A stretch of 64,000 nucleotides of DNA from Pseudomonas sp. P8_229 (GCF_034008635.1 NZ_CP125378.1:4650501-4714500), one strand, 5' to 3'. Positions 7,663-16,801 are shown, counted from the first letter of the stretch. Numbers and translations: made by a program. The notes: generated from the sequence alone by a model not told the origin.

Positions 7663-9852
7663 TTAGAACGTCTGCCCCAGATTCAGATAAACCGCCTGCT
7701 CGTTCGCATCATTCAAGCCATACGTGAAATTCAACGGCCCCAGCGGCGTATCGAAACCGATGAACACGCTGGCGGCATTGATATAGCCGCTGTCGAATTC
7801 ATTGTTGTTGTTCCATGCCCGGCCCCGTTCCAGCGAGGCGCCGGCGTACAGCGGGAAGTCCAGCGGCAGGTACGAACGCGGCGTCAGTCGACGGTAATAC
7901 ACGGCGCGCATCAGGCTGATGTTCTGCCCGGAGATCGAGTCCTCACGGAACCCCGACAACTGCCGCGCGCCGCCGAGCAGGAAGCTTGAGGTCACCACGT
8001 TGGCATCGTCCAGCGTGCGGGCATAGCGCCCGCCGAGAATCAGCGTGTCCGGGCCATGGCTCATGGCTTTGTCGAGTTTGAATTCCCACTGGCGATAGCG
8101 CGTGTCCGAACCCAGGCTCGGTTCGAATTGCTGCAGGGTCAGGCTGACGTCCTTGCCTTCGTGGGGGAAGTAGACGTTGTCCAGCGAGTCGAATGAGTAC
8201 TTCAGCGAATAGAAACCTTCCTTGAAGTTTTCGCTCGGCAGATCCTGATCGCCGATCCGCACATCCGCTTTGCCCCAGGCTTCACCGACGCCGAAGCGGA
8301 TTTCGCCGTTGTTGCCGATCTGTCGGCCAAAGTTGAGGCCGAATCCGTAGCGTTCGACGCGGTATTGGGCGATCGGGTCGTTGTCGAGCACGGCATCGAC
8401 GTTCTGCGCTTCAAACGCTGCATAAGGCGCGACGAAATAGCGCGAGCCGACGTCCAGCGGCTGATAGAACTCGGTGTAGAGCTCCTGTTTGTCGCCGATC
8501 TGCGCCCGGGTCAGCCATTCGGCGCCGAGGCGGTTGATGCCGTTGATGCGGTAACTGGCGCCGAGGTTGAAGGCGCTGTCACCGCGCATGTCGTCCGACA
8601 GGTTCAGGCCAACCCGCAGGTAATCGGTGCCGCTGCGTTTGCCCCGGGCACTGATCACCAGGGTGTGATCCTGGCCCTTGTGCACCACGCGGTACTGCAC
8701 CTGTTCGAAGTAGTCGAGGCCGTACAGTGTGCCCATGTCCGAGTGCAGTCGGCCGAGGTCCAGCGGTTCGCCGATGGGCTGGCGGATGTAGTAGCGGATC
8801 ACGTCGTCGCCGACTTTCGAGTCGTTCTCGACTTTGATCGCGGTGATGATCGGCGTGCGCTGGCCCGGGGCGCGGGCAGCATTGAGTTCGGCGTCCTGGG
8901 ATTCGCGGGGTTTGAGCACTGCGAGGCGCGCGTCGAGAATCTTCGTGGCGCGGTAACCGGCGTCGATCATCTCCTGGGCCTTGCCGAAATCAGTCACGCC
9001 GAACGCCGCCAGCGCCGGCTGGATCAGCACGTCGGAGGGCTTGAGGGCGGCCAGTTGTTCTTCGGAGTTGCGCCGGGTCATCAGGGTGATCGACTGATTC
9101 AGCACATCGACCACGGTGGTCAGTTGCTTGCGGTTGCGCAGCGGGGTGCCGATGTCGACCACGATGGCCACGTCGACGCCCATTTCCCGGGCGACGTCGA
9201 GCGGGATGTTGTCGGTCATGCCGCCGTCCACCAGCAGTCGGCCGTCCAGCTCGACCGGAGCAAATACCGCCGGGATCGACATGCTGGCGCGGATCACTTG
9301 GGGCAGATGGCCTTTGCGGAACACCACTTTTTCGCCGTTGGCGATGTCGGTGGCGACGGCGCGGAACGGGATCGGCAGTTTGTCGAAGTCCCGGGTGTCG
9401 CTGGTGTGCGCCAGCAGGCTTTCGAGCATCAGCGCCAGGTTCTGGCCCTGAATCACCCCCAATGGAAGGCCGAGGCTGCCGTCATCGCGAAAGCTCAGTT
9501 GCTGTTTCACCAGAAAATCGCGGTCGTCCTGCTTGCGTCGAAACGGCACGTCTTCGCGTGGCGGAGCGTCGGACAGTGCCTGCTGCCAGTCGATGTTCAG
9601 CGCGAGTTTTTCCAGTTCATCGATCTTGTAGCCCGAGGCATACAGGCCGCCGACCACCGCGCCCATGCTGGTGCCGGCAATCGCATCGATCTTGATGCCT
9701 TGTTCCTCAAGGGCCTTGAGCACGCCGATGTGCGCCAGTCCACGGGCGGCACCACCGGACAGCACCAGGCCGACTTTCGGGCGCGATGCCTCACTGGCGT
9801 GAACGAGCAAAGGAAGAAAGCCAAGCAACAGGCAAAACAGCAAACGGCGCAT
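7663..9852 (-). CDS. plpD: PlpD-type patatin-like phospholipase autotransporter (type Vd secretion)
   Basis: 729 residues, the same size as P. aeruginosa PlpD. Order of parts: signal peptide (MRRLLFCLLLGFLPLLVHAS), patatin domain with oxyanion loop SGGAARG, nucleophile elbow GTSMG (Ser62) and catalytic Asp209 in LVDGGMTDN, a single POTRA domain (about 320-400), and a 16-strand Omp85-like barrel ending in a C-terminal aromatic residue (LGQTF). The enzyme is a class A1 lipase exported and cleaved off at the surface. Both catalytic residues are intact. It is convergent with the FimV-like gene and divergent from the Rdx gene, matching the P. aeruginosa neighbourhood as I recall it. Confidence 0.93.
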   Translation of the reverse strand: MRRLLFCLLLGFLPLLVHASEASRPKVGLVLSGGAARGLAHIGVLKALEEQGIKIDAIAGTSMGAVVGGLYASGYKIDELEKLALNIDWQQALSDAPPREDVPFRRKQDDRDFLVKQQLSFRDDGSLGLPLGVIQGQNLALMLESLLAHTSDTRDFDKLPIPFRAVATDIANGEKVVFRKGHLPQVIRASMSIPAVFAPVELDGRLLVDGGMTDNIPLDVAREMGVDVAIVVDIGTPLRNRKQLTTVVDVLNQSITLMTRRNSEEQLAALKPSDVLIQPALAAFGVTDFGKAQEMIDAGYRATKILDARLAVLKPRESQDAELNAARAPGQRTPIITAIKVENDSKVGDDVIRYYIRQPIGEPLDLGRLHSDMGTLYGLDYFEQVQYRVVHKGQDHTLVISARGKRSGTDYLRVGLNLSDDMRGDSAFNLGASYRINGINRLGAEWLTRAQIGDKQELYTEFYQPLDVGSRYFVAPYAAFEAQNVDAVLDNDPIAQYRVERYGFGLNFGRQIGNNGEIRFGVGEAWGKADVRIGDQDLPSENFKEGFYSLKYSFDSLDNVYFPHEGKDVSLTLQQFEPSLGSDTRYRQWEFKLDKAMSHGPDTLILGGRYARTLDDANVVTSSFLLGGARQLSGFREDSISGQNISLMRAVYYRRLTPRSYLPLDFPLYAGASLERGRAWNNNNEFDSGYINAASVFIGFDTPLGPLNFTYGLNDANEQAVYLNLGQTF

Positions 9853-9923
9853 GGTGAGTCTCGGGGCAAGCGATAAAGCCGGCTATTATAGCGGCGCCCT
9901 CTGTCTCAGGAGTTTCAGCGAAC

Positions 9924-10211
9924 ATGACTGTCGCAAAAGCAGAAGTTGTCATCACCTATTGCACCCAATGCCAGTGGCTGCTGCGCGCCGCGTGGCTGGC
10001 GCAGGAACTGCTCAGCACCTTCGCTGACGACCTCGGCAAAGTGTCACTGGTGCCAGGCACCGGCGGGGTATTTCACATCACCTGCGCCGGCGTGCAGATC
10101 TGGGAACGCAAGGCCGACGGCGGTTTTCCCGAGGCCAAGGTGTTGAAGCAGCGGGTTCGCGATCAGATTGATCCTGACCGCGATCTCGGTCACAACGACC
10201 GCACTCAGTGA
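9924..10211 (+). CDS. SelT/SelW/SelH family (Rdx) protein
   Basis: 95 residues with a thioredoxin-like fold predicted from the family. The redox motif CxxC is at Cys13 and Cys16 (YCTQCQW), where animal selenoproteins W/T/H have CxxU. The conserved GTGGVF(H) block lies near residues 46-53. The family is thought to act in thiol redox reactions; the bacterial substrate is not known. It is divergent from plpD by 71 bp and its last codons overlap the end of the convergent EamA transporter by 7 bp. A CAGGAG element lies upstream of the ATG. Confidence 0.9.
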   Translation: MTVAKAEVVITYCTQCQWLLRAAWLAQELLSTFADDLGKVSLVPGTGGVFHITCAGVQIWERKADGGFPEAKVLKQRVRDQIDPDRDLGHNDRTQ

Positions 10212-11098
10212 GACGCAGCCTCGGCGGCGACGGTTTTCTTGTCGGCATGGCCGGACATCCGCGCTGACACGACGATGGCAACAATGATCAACGCACCGCC
10301 GATCAACATCTTCGACGTCGGGTTTTCATTGAACAACAGCCAGGCGACGGTGATGCCGTAGACCGGCTCCAGCGCAAACACTACTGCCGCCGTACGCGCC
10401 TTGATCACCGCCAGACTTGCCACAAACAGGCTGTGCGCGACGCCGGTACAGAACACCCCGAGCAGCGCAATCCACAGCCAGTCGAGTGCGCGCACTTCGC
10501 TCAGTTGCGGTGCTGCAACTGGGAGTAGACACAGCGCCACCACGACGTTTTGGCACAGCGCCGCTTGCACCGCCGGAATACGCCCGGAGCTGGCGCGGTT
10601 GGTCAGTGACAACAGCGAGAACAGCAGTCCCGACAGCACCGACCAAAGCAAACCGATGGTCGCGCCGCTGCCCAGGTCGAAGGCCGGGGTCACCAGAATC
10701 AGGCCGATGCTGACCAGCACCACCAGCACAATTTCATTGGCACGGATGCGTTCTCGGAAGATCAGCCCTTCGAGAATCACCGTGAAGGCCGGGAAACTGG
10801 CGAAGCCCAATGTTGCGATGGCGACACCGGCGATCTTCACCGACAGGAAGAAACTCACCCAGTGCCCGGCCAGCAATACGCCGCTGAGGGCCAGGCGCCG
10901 CCAATCCACGGCCTGAAGTTTCTGCCAGCCGTGCTGACTGGCAAAACGGGCGAAAAATGCCAAGGCGAGCACGGCGAAAGCAGCGCGACCGAAGACGATC
11001 ACGGCGGGGGACGCAGCAGCGAGTTTGCCGAACACACCGGTCAGGCCAAACATCAAAGCACCGATATGCAGAGCGCCGAGGGCGGTACGCGGAGTCAT
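10205..11098 (-). CDS. EamA/DMT family transporter
   Basis: 297 residues with about ten membrane segments arranged as two EamA repeats (about 5-140 and 150-280), the layout of drug/metabolite transporters of the RhaT/YdcZ type. Second-repeat signature ALEPVYGITVAWLLFNENPT is near residues 240-260. AAGGA lies 6 nt before the ATG at 11098. The stop overlaps the convergent Rdx gene. An AraC-type regulator lies upstream on the same strand and may control it. Substrate cannot be told from the sequence; metabolite or amino acid efflux is typical of the family. Confidence 0.9.
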   Translation of the reverse strand: MTPRTALGALHIGALMFGLTGVFGKLAAASPAVIVFGRAAFAVLALAFFARFASQHGWQKLQAVDWRRLALSGVLLAGHWVSFFLSVKIAGVAIATLGFASFPAFTVILEGLIFRERIRANEIVLVVLVSIGLILVTPAFDLGSGATIGLLWSVLSGLLFSLLSLTNRASSGRIPAVQAALCQNVVVALCLLPVAAPQLSEVRALDWLWIALLGVFCTGVAHSLFVASLAVIKARTAAVVFALEPVYGITVAWLLFNENPTSKMLIGGALIIVAIVVSARMSGHADKKTVAAEAASH

Positions 11099-11130
11099 CG
11101 AAATCCTTCTATCTCAAACACAATTCTTGA

Positions 11131-11230
11131 TCGATCCCACGCTCTGCGTGGTAACGCCTCTGGGGACGCTCTGCGTCCAGTGACGCGGAGCGTCACGGGC
11201 TGCATTCCCACGCGGAGCGTGGGAACGATC
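11131..11230. repeat. Intergenic inverted repeat, family B
   Basis: Left arm GATCCCACGCTCTGCGTGG, right arm CCCACGCGGAGCGTGGGAACGATC, with a second hairpin (GACGCTCTGCGTCC and GACGCGGAGCGTC) in between. Related copies lie at 27071, 34738 and 39260. Confidence 0.85.
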
Positions 11231-11279
11231 AGCAGCGGACACATAATGAGCCGGGGAAGGTCGAAAGTCTGTCGGCGGA

Positions 11280-12044
11280 CTATCGTCGTTTGTCGCAGGA
11301 GTCGCGACGAAGCTGGCCGGGTGATGCGCCGAACTCGCGCAGCACGGCGGCCGAGAAGGCACTCTGCGAGCTGTAGCCGACGCGACTGGCAATCTCGCCA
11401 ATCGGCAGTGCGGTGTCGCGCAGCATTTGCACCGCAAGATGCAGACGTCGGCTGCGGATGTAATCCATCGGCGTCTGCCCGCATTCGGCCATGAAGCGTG
11501 CATGCAGGCGCGCGCTTGAGAGCCCGGCAACCCGCGCCAGATCGGCAACCTGCAGCGGATAAGCGGCGTTTTGCTCGATGTGCGCATCCAGCGCCGCATA
11601 GGGCAGGCGTCGGGCCGCCAGCTCGGCCGGCCGCGCCTGATTGAGGCTGGCCAGGAGCAACACTGAACCTTGCTGCGCGATCAACGGATCGCTGACCGGG
11701 CTGTTCGCCAGCCAACTGACCAACTGACTCTGCCCGGAATCCAGCGACAGGCGCGCGGGCTGATCAAGCAAGCGGCGGCTGGCGTCGGCATGATCGCCCA
11801 GCGAGTCGACCAGCCATTGCCCGTCAGGAATATCCATCACCAGACAGCGGCTGCCATCGGGACTGCCGCAGGCATGATGAGCGCCGGAAGGGATCACCAC
11901 GAAGCTCTGCTGACGAACCTGGCTGCCACAACCCTCGACCTCGAAATCCAACGCACCGGACAACCCGAACACCAGTTGCGCGTGGTCGTGGCTGTGGACG
12001 ATCAAGTCGTGGGTGTACTGACGCAGGGTGAGGATCGGTCGCAT
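11280..12044 (-). CDS. AraC family transcriptional regulator (cupin plus HTH)
   Basis: 254 residues. The N-terminal cupin-like sensing domain contains HSHDHAQLVFGLSGALDFEVEG and IPSGAHHACGSP (about residues 15-65). The C-terminal AraC double helix-turn-helix occupies about 155-250, with LQVADLARVAGLSSARLHARF and GEIASRVGYSSQSAFSAAVLREFGASPGQLRR. It lies upstream of, and on the same strand as, the EamA transporter, separated by a family B repeat, so it is a plausible regulator of that gene. Inducer unknown. Confidence 0.88.
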   Translation of the reverse strand: MRPILTLRQYTHDLIVHSHDHAQLVFGLSGALDFEVEGCGSQVRQQSFVVIPSGAHHACGSPDGSRCLVMDIPDGQWLVDSLGDHADASRRLLDQPARLSLDSGQSQLVSWLANSPVSDPLIAQQGSVLLLASLNQARPAELAARRLPYAALDAHIEQNAAYPLQVADLARVAGLSSARLHARFMAECGQTPMDYIRSRRLHLAVQMLRDTALPIGEIASRVGYSSQSAFSAAVLREFGASPGQLRRDSCDKRR

Positions 12045-12180
12045 GGCAGGGTCGTCTCCGAAGTGATCGCCAGTCTACACCGACCCACGCCGGATGCGTT
12101 GTCACACGACTGACTCACGCTTGTCATGGTCGATTAACCGGACAAGCGCAGAGTGGCGAAAACATCGCAGAGGGTTGCCC

Positions 12181-12996
12181 ATGACCAGCGCCGAGCTCGC
12201 CAGACCCAGCCGTAAACAACGGGTGCGTACCCTGTGGATTTCCGACGTGCATTTGGGCACGCGTGATTGCCAGGCCGAGCACTTGTCGCAATTTCTCAAG
12301 GGCTACCACGCCGACAAGATCTACCTGGTCGGTGACATCATCGACGGCTGGAAGCTGCGCGGCGGCATGTATTGGCCGCAGGCGCACACCAACGTGATCC
12401 GCCGCCTGCTGACCATGAGCAAACGCGGCACCGAGGTGATCTACGTCACCGGCAACCACGACGAGTTTTTGCGTCGTTATTCGAAGCTGATCTTGGGCAA
12501 CATTCAGTTGGTTGACGAGGCGGTGCACGTCACGGCGGATGGTCGGCACCTGCTGGTGATTCACGGCGATCAGTTCGATGTGATCACCCGTTATCACCGC
12601 TGGCTGGCCTTTCTCGGCGACTCGGCCTACGAGTTCACCCTGACCCTCAATCGCTGGCTCAACCACTGGCGGGCCCGGTATGGCTACGGTTACTGGTCGC
12701 TGTCGGCGTACCTCAAGCACAAGGTCAAGACCGCGGTGAGTTTCATCAGCGACTTCGAAGAAGCCATTGCCCACGAGTGCGTCAAACGCGAGTTGCACGG
12801 CGTGGTCTGCGGGCACATTCACCATGCCGAGATCCGCAAGGTCGGCGAGGTGGACTATCTCAATTGCGGCGATTGGGTGGAGTCTTGCACGGCGTTGATC
12901 GAGCACTGGGACGGCACGATCGAGTTGTATCGTCTGGCGGATGCGCAGGCGCGGGAGGCAGAACTCAAGGCTGCCAAAGTGGCAGAGATCGCCTAG
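12181..12996 (+). CDS. LpxH-like UDP-2,3-diacylglucosamine diphosphatase family phosphoesterase
   Basis: 271 residues from the ATG at 12181, which has GAGGG 7 nt upstream; the open frame extends further 5' but without family similarity. Calcineurin-like metallophosphoesterase motifs in order: ISDVHLGT, GDIIDGW, TGNHDEF, IHGDQFD, GHIHHAE. These supply the two-metal ligands. COG2908 members with this layout are annotated as UDP-2,3-diacylglucosamine diphosphatase; true LpxH is shorter (about 240 residues) and differs in its cap, so this is likely a second paralogue acting on a phospholipid-like or nucleotide-linked substrate. The exact substrate is uncertain. Confidence 0.85.
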   Translation: MTSAELARPSRKQRVRTLWISDVHLGTRDCQAEHLSQFLKGYHADKIYLVGDIIDGWKLRGGMYWPQAHTNVIRRLLTMSKRGTEVIYVTGNHDEFLRRYSKLILGNIQLVDEAVHVTADGRHLLVIHGDQFDVITRYHRWLAFLGDSAYEFTLTLNRWLNHWRARYGYGYWSLSAYLKHKVKTAVSFISDFEEAIAHECVKRELHGVVCGHIHHAEIRKVGEVDYLNCGDWVESCTALIEHWDGTIELYRLADAQAREAELKAAKVAEIA

Positions 12997-13010
12997 ACAC
13001 CAGAGATCCC

Positions 13011-13100
13011 CTGTGGGAGGGGGCTTGCTCCCGAAGGCGGTGTATCAGTCATTACATGTTTATCTGACACACCGTCTTCGGGAGCGAGCCCCCTCCCACA
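13011..13100. repeat. REP/REPIN-type inverted repeat, family A variant
   Basis: Arms CTGTGGGAGGGGGCTTGCTC and GAGCGAGCCCCCTCCCACA, between the convergent phosphoesterase and HD-domain genes. Confidence 0.88.
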
Positions 13101-13120
13101 TTTTTGAATGGTGGCAGTCA

Positions 13121-13711
13121 TCAAGCCGGGTTGTGTTCTTCCATCGCCGCCTTGTAGATCGAATGTCTGGGCTGCGCAAACAGCCGCGCCATCATCGGCT
13201 CGAAGAAGCTCAGCGGCAGGGTGTCATACGCCGGGTCGAACGCCGCCGCATCGTACTTGGCGCAGAACTGCGCCGTGGCCTGATACTGCGGATGCGCGGC
13301 GAATTGCTCGCGCAGGTGCCGATCCATGCCCAGGTGATGGAAGAAGTAGTAGCCCTGAAAGATGCCGTGTTTCTCGACCATCCACAGGTTCTCGGCACTG
13401 ACGAACGGCTTGAGTATCGCTGCAGCGATGTCCGGATGGTTGTAGGAACCGAGGGTGTCACCGATGTCATGCAGCAGCGCGCACACCACGTATTCCTCAT
13501 CACGTCCATCGCGATAGGCGCGGGTCGCGGTTTGCAGCGAGTGGGTCAGGCGATCCACCGGGAAGCCGCCGAAATCGCCTTCGAGCAATTTCAGGTGCGC
13601 GACGATCCGGGACGGCAGTTGCCGGGCGTAGGCGCTGAAATCTGCAGCGATGATCGCCCAGTCTTCCTGCGTGCCGTCCTTCATGTGGGTGAAGCGGGCA
13701 TTGGCGTTCAT
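13121..13711 (-). CDS. HD domain protein, possibly PhnZ/MIOX-like di-iron oxygenase
   Basis: 196 residues from the ATG at 13711, with AGGAGG 7 nt upstream. The metal-binding pattern of an HD domain is clear: LTHSLQTATRA, ALLHDIGD, SYNHPDIAA, then VEKHGIFQGYYFFHH. The spacing H...HD...H...H is the one seen in HD-domain mixed-valent di-iron oxygenases (PhnZ, TmpB, myo-inositol oxygenase) as well as in some phosphohydrolases. Oxygenase activity is inferred from this spacing only. The start lies 26 bp after the DUF962 gene stop on the same strand, so the two are probably one operon, divergent from an AraC regulator. Confidence 0.82.
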   Translation of the reverse strand: MNANARFTHMKDGTQEDWAIIAADFSAYARQLPSRIVAHLKLLEGDFGGFPVDRLTHSLQTATRAYRDGRDEEYVVCALLHDIGDTLGSYNHPDIAAAILKPFVSAENLWMVEKHGIFQGYYFFHHLGMDRHLREQFAAHPQYQATAQFCAKYDAAAFDPAYDTLPLSFFEPMMARLFAQPRHSIYKAAMEEHNPA

Positions 13712-13737
13712 CGGCAAGCCTCCTGGTGTGTCGGGTT

Positions 13738-14049
13738 TCAGAACGCCACGCGGCCGAGGATCATGTCGCGGTACATGACGAAGTCGCCGAGCAGGCTGTA
13801 CAGCGGGTGCTGGAAGGTTGCCGGGCGGTTTTTCTCGAAGAAAAAGTGCCCGACCCAGGCGAAGCTGTAACCGGCCAGCGGCAAGGCGAGTAACAACAGC
13901 CAGGCGCCTTTGGCGATGGTCATGGCCAGAATGAATATCACCAGCGTAGTGCCGATGAAATGCAATCGCCGGCAGGTACTGTTGCTGTGCTCGCTGAGGT
14001 AATACGGGTAGAACTCAGCGAAGCTATTGAACTGCTTGATGTTTTCCAC
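13738..14049 (-). CDS. DUF962/Mpo1-like membrane protein
   Basis: 103 residues from GTG at 14049; an ATG at 14130 would add 27 residues, but family members start close to the FAEFYPYYLSEHSN block. Family motifs: YLSEHSNSTCRRLHFIGT (conserved His and Arg near the N-terminus), two membrane segments (LVIFILAMTIAKGAWLLLLAL), then GYSFAWVGHFFFEKNRPATFQHPLYSLLGD with the conserved GHFFFEKNRPATF. The yeast homologue Mpo1 is an Fe-dependent dioxygenase for alpha-oxidation of 2-hydroxy fatty acids, using the conserved histidines seen here. Located just upstream of the HD-domain gene in the same direction. Confidence 0.85.
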   Translation of the reverse strand: MENIKQFNSFAEFYPYYLSEHSNSTCRRLHFIGTTLVIFILAMTIAKGAWLLLLALPLAGYSFAWVGHFFFEKNRPATFQHPLYSLLGDFVMYRDMILGRVAF

Positions 14050-14213
14050 GACCGCGATCTCTGTGGTTATTGTTCTGACGGCAAGTTGTTCGGCGGGTAG
14101 CTTATTTGAGTCTAGAGTGAACAGAGTCATCAGCCAGTGACAATGGGCGCCACTTTAGTATCCTTCGCAAATCGGGTCGTAGCATGCGATCCATCATGTA
14201 AAAGAATAACGCC

Positions 14214-15269
14214 ATGAGCGAACGAACGACTTCTGCAAGCTGGGCGATGGGGATTGTCAAAGCATTGGAGATGGACGGCCTGGATTGCCGGGTACTGTTC
14301 AAGCAACTGGGGCTCGATTACGCGGCCCTGAATGATCCGGATGCGCGCTTCCCGCAAGATTCCATGACCCGACTCTGGCAACGGGCGGTCGAGCTGTCCG
14401 GCAACCCGGCGATCGGCCTGAACATGGGCAAGGTGGTGCGACCGGCCTCGTTCCATGTCGCCGGCTACGCCTTGATGTCGAGCAACACCCTGGCCGAAGG
14501 CTTTCAGCGCCTGGTGCGTTATCAGCGGATCATCGCCGAAAGCGCCGACTTGAGTTTTCGTCTGATTGAAGAAGGTTATGCGCTGATTCTGACGGTGCAT
14601 GGCGATCACCTGCCGCCGACCCGACAGAGCGCCGAAGCCTCGCTGGCCTGTGCGCTGGGCCTGTGCGGCTGGCTCACCGGGCGCACGCTGCACCCGGTCA
14701 AAGTGTTGTTTCAGGGCGACGAGCCCGATGACCTGCAACCCTACAAACAAGCCTTCCATGCGCCGCTGATGTTCAACGCGCCGTACGATGCGTTGATCTT
14801 CGAACGCACCGACATGGAGGCACCGCTGCCCACCGCCAACGAAGCCATGGCGCTGCTGCACGACCGGTTTGCCGGGGAATACCTGGCGCGGTTTTCCGAA
14901 AGCCGCGTGACCCACAAGGCACGGCAGGTGCTGTGTCGTTTATTGCCCCAGGGTGAACCCAAGCGCGATACGGTGGCGCAGACCCTGCATCTTTCGCAGC
15001 GCACCCTGCAGCGGCGATTGCAGGAGGAGGGCACGAGTTTTCAGCAGTTGCTCGATGACACCCGCCGTGAACTGGCCGAGCAGTACCTGGCGCAGCCAAG
15101 CATGACCCTGCTGGAGATTGCCTATCTGTTGGGGTTTGCCGATCCGAGCAACTTCTTCCGCGCCTTCCGCCGCTGGTTCGACACCACGCCCGGCGATTAC
15201 CGGGCGCGGCTGTTGCAGACGCCGATCAGTGACGCCAAAAGGCCGGAATACACAGCACAAACACCGTAA
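14214..15269 (+). CDS. AraC family transcriptional regulator, OruR/ArgR-like
   Basis: 351 residues. The N-terminal Arabinose_bd-type domain (about 20-210, e.g. GNPAIGLNMGKVVRPASFHVAGYALMSS split over residues 62-90) is followed by a C-terminal AraC HTH (about 235-335) with DTVAQTLHLSQRTLQRRLQEEG and LLEIAYLLGFADPSNFFRAF. It belongs to the OruR/virulence-regulator type of AraC proteins. The gene is divergent from the DUF962-HD operon with a short intergenic region, the classic arrangement for a local regulator. Its last 44 bp overlap the convergent trkH. Confidence 0.9.
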   Translation: MSERTTSASWAMGIVKALEMDGLDCRVLFKQLGLDYAALNDPDARFPQDSMTRLWQRAVELSGNPAIGLNMGKVVRPASFHVAGYALMSSNTLAEGFQRLVRYQRIIAESADLSFRLIEEGYALILTVHGDHLPPTRQSAEASLACALGLCGWLTGRTLHPVKVLFQGDEPDDLQPYKQAFHAPLMFNAPYDALIFERTDMEAPLPTANEAMALLHDRFAGEYLARFSESRVTHKARQVLCRLLPQGEPKRDTVAQTLHLSQRTLQRRLQEEGTSFQQLLDDTRRELAEQYLAQPSMTLLEIAYLLGFADPSNFFRAFRRWFDTTPGDYRARLLQTPISDAKRPEYTAQTP

Positions 15270-16680
15270 TGATCTCCAGTCGGCCGAGCAGCATGCCGAA
15301 CGACAGGATCCACTTGGCTGCATCCGGCAGGGTGGCGAAGTTGCCCGCCGGGCCGATGGTCTCGCCCAGGCCCGGGCCGACACCGGAGACGGTGCTGGCG
15401 GCGCCGGTCAGTGCAGTCATCCAGTCGACGCCGAGCAGCGACAGCAGCAGGGCGATCACGCAGATGGTGATGGCGAAGAAGAACGAAAAGGTCAGAATCG
15501 AGCGCACGATTTCTTCGTCGAGACGGTGGCCGTTGTACTTCTGTTTGATCACTGCACGCGGGTGAATCAACTGGTTAAGGTTGGCCTTGAGCAGGATGTA
15601 GGCGACCTGGAATCGGAAGATCTTGATCCCGCCCGCGGTCGAGCCGGAGCAGCCGCCGACAAAGCCCAGATAGAAAAACAGCATCAGCGAGAAGTTGCCC
15701 CACAGGCTGTAGTCGCCGAGGGCAAAACCGGTGGTGGTGACCACCGACGTGACGTTCAGCGCCACATGCCGCAATGCATCCAGCCAATGCAGGTTGGTGG
15801 TCCACCAGTACCAGGTGCCGAGCACCAGCCAGGTCACCAGCAACATGCCGAGCAAACCCTGCACCTGCTGATCGCGGATCAACGCCTTGCGGTTACCGCG
15901 CATGGTCGCCACATACAGGGTGAACGGCAGGCTGCCGAGGATCATGATCACCACCGCGACCCAGTGCACTGCCGGTTGCGTCCACTTCGCCAATGACTGG
16001 TCGGAGGTCGAGAATCCACCAGTGGAAATCGCCGACATCGCGTGGTTGATCGCATCGAACGGGCTCATCCCCGCCCACCAGAACGCCAGGCTGCCGAGGA
16101 TGGTGATGCCGACGTAGGCCGCCACGATCAGGCGCGCCACCATGTGCGAGCGCGGCATGACCTTTTCCGAACGGTCGGACGATTCGGTCTGGAACAGGCG
16201 CATGCCACCGATGCGCAGCAACGGCAGAATCGCCACCGCCATACCGATGAAGCCGATGCCGCCGAGCCAGTGCAGCAGCGAGCGCCACATCAGGATCCCC
16301 GGCGACATGGTGTCCAGCCCGCTGAGCACGGTCGAGCCGGTGGCGGTGATGCCGGACATGCTTTCGAAGAACGAGTCGGTGTAGCTGATGTGCTGGGTCA
16401 GCAAAAACGGCAGCGCGGCGAAAATGCACACCACCAGCCAGCTGCTGACGGTCAGCAGATACATGTCGCGCGGGCGCAGATGAATGTGTTCGGGGCGACC
16501 GGGGATTACCAGGGCAAGGCCGGCGACGAAGGTGATCATGCTCGCCCAGAGGAACGACGGCAGGTCGCTGGTGCGCTCGAAAATCACCAGAGTGGCCATG
16601 GGCACGACCATGGCGACGGCCAGGGTAATCAGGAAGATGCCGATGATGAAACCAATGATCCGTAAGGTCGGCAACGCCAT
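15226..16680 (-). CDS. trkH: Potassium uptake protein TrkH
   Basis: 484 residues, the usual TrkH length, with four membrane-pore-membrane repeats. The four selectivity-filter segments each keep their glycine: ITATGSTVL, ISTGGFST, VTTTGFALGD and ASTVSGVGPG. TrkH is the ion-conducting subunit of the Trk K+ uptake complex in the inner membrane and normally works with the NAD-binding subunit TrkA, which is not in this window. The 3' end overlaps the convergent AraC gene by 44 bp. Confidence 0.95.
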   Translation of the reverse strand: MALPTLRIIGFIIGIFLITLAVAMVVPMATLVIFERTSDLPSFLWASMITFVAGLALVIPGRPEHIHLRPRDMYLLTVSSWLVVCIFAALPFLLTQHISYTDSFFESMSGITATGSTVLSGLDTMSPGILMWRSLLHWLGGIGFIGMAVAILPLLRIGGMRLFQTESSDRSEKVMPRSHMVARLIVAAYVGITILGSLAFWWAGMSPFDAINHAMSAISTGGFSTSDQSLAKWTQPAVHWVAVVIMILGSLPFTLYVATMRGNRKALIRDQQVQGLLGMLLVTWLVLGTWYWWTTNLHWLDALRHVALNVTSVVTTTGFALGDYSLWGNFSLMLFFYLGFVGGCSGSTAGGIKIFRFQVAYILLKANLNQLIHPRAVIKQKYNGHRLDEEIVRSILTFSFFFAITICVIALLLSLLGVDWMTALTGAASTVSGVGPGLGETIGPAGNFATLPDAAKWILSFGMLLGRLEIITVFVLCIPAFWRH

Positions 16681-16801
16681 GAAGTCCGCTCGGGCTGAAG
16701 TGGGAAGGGCGCCATTCTACCCGTGGGGGCAGGCATGTAAACCGGCACCCGGTTGGCAGATACCGCTAGAATAGCCGCACATTTTTCTCAGGAGGTGGCC
16801 G

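Noticed and set aside
8365..9876. 503-codon open frame on the plus strand over plpD
   Set aside because: PlpD has signal peptide, intact catalytic dyad and barrel; the opposite frame has none.
12094..12180. Upstream extension of the LpxH-like protein
   Set aside because: No similarity to the family and no ribosome binding site; the ATG at 12181 has GAGGG at good spacing.
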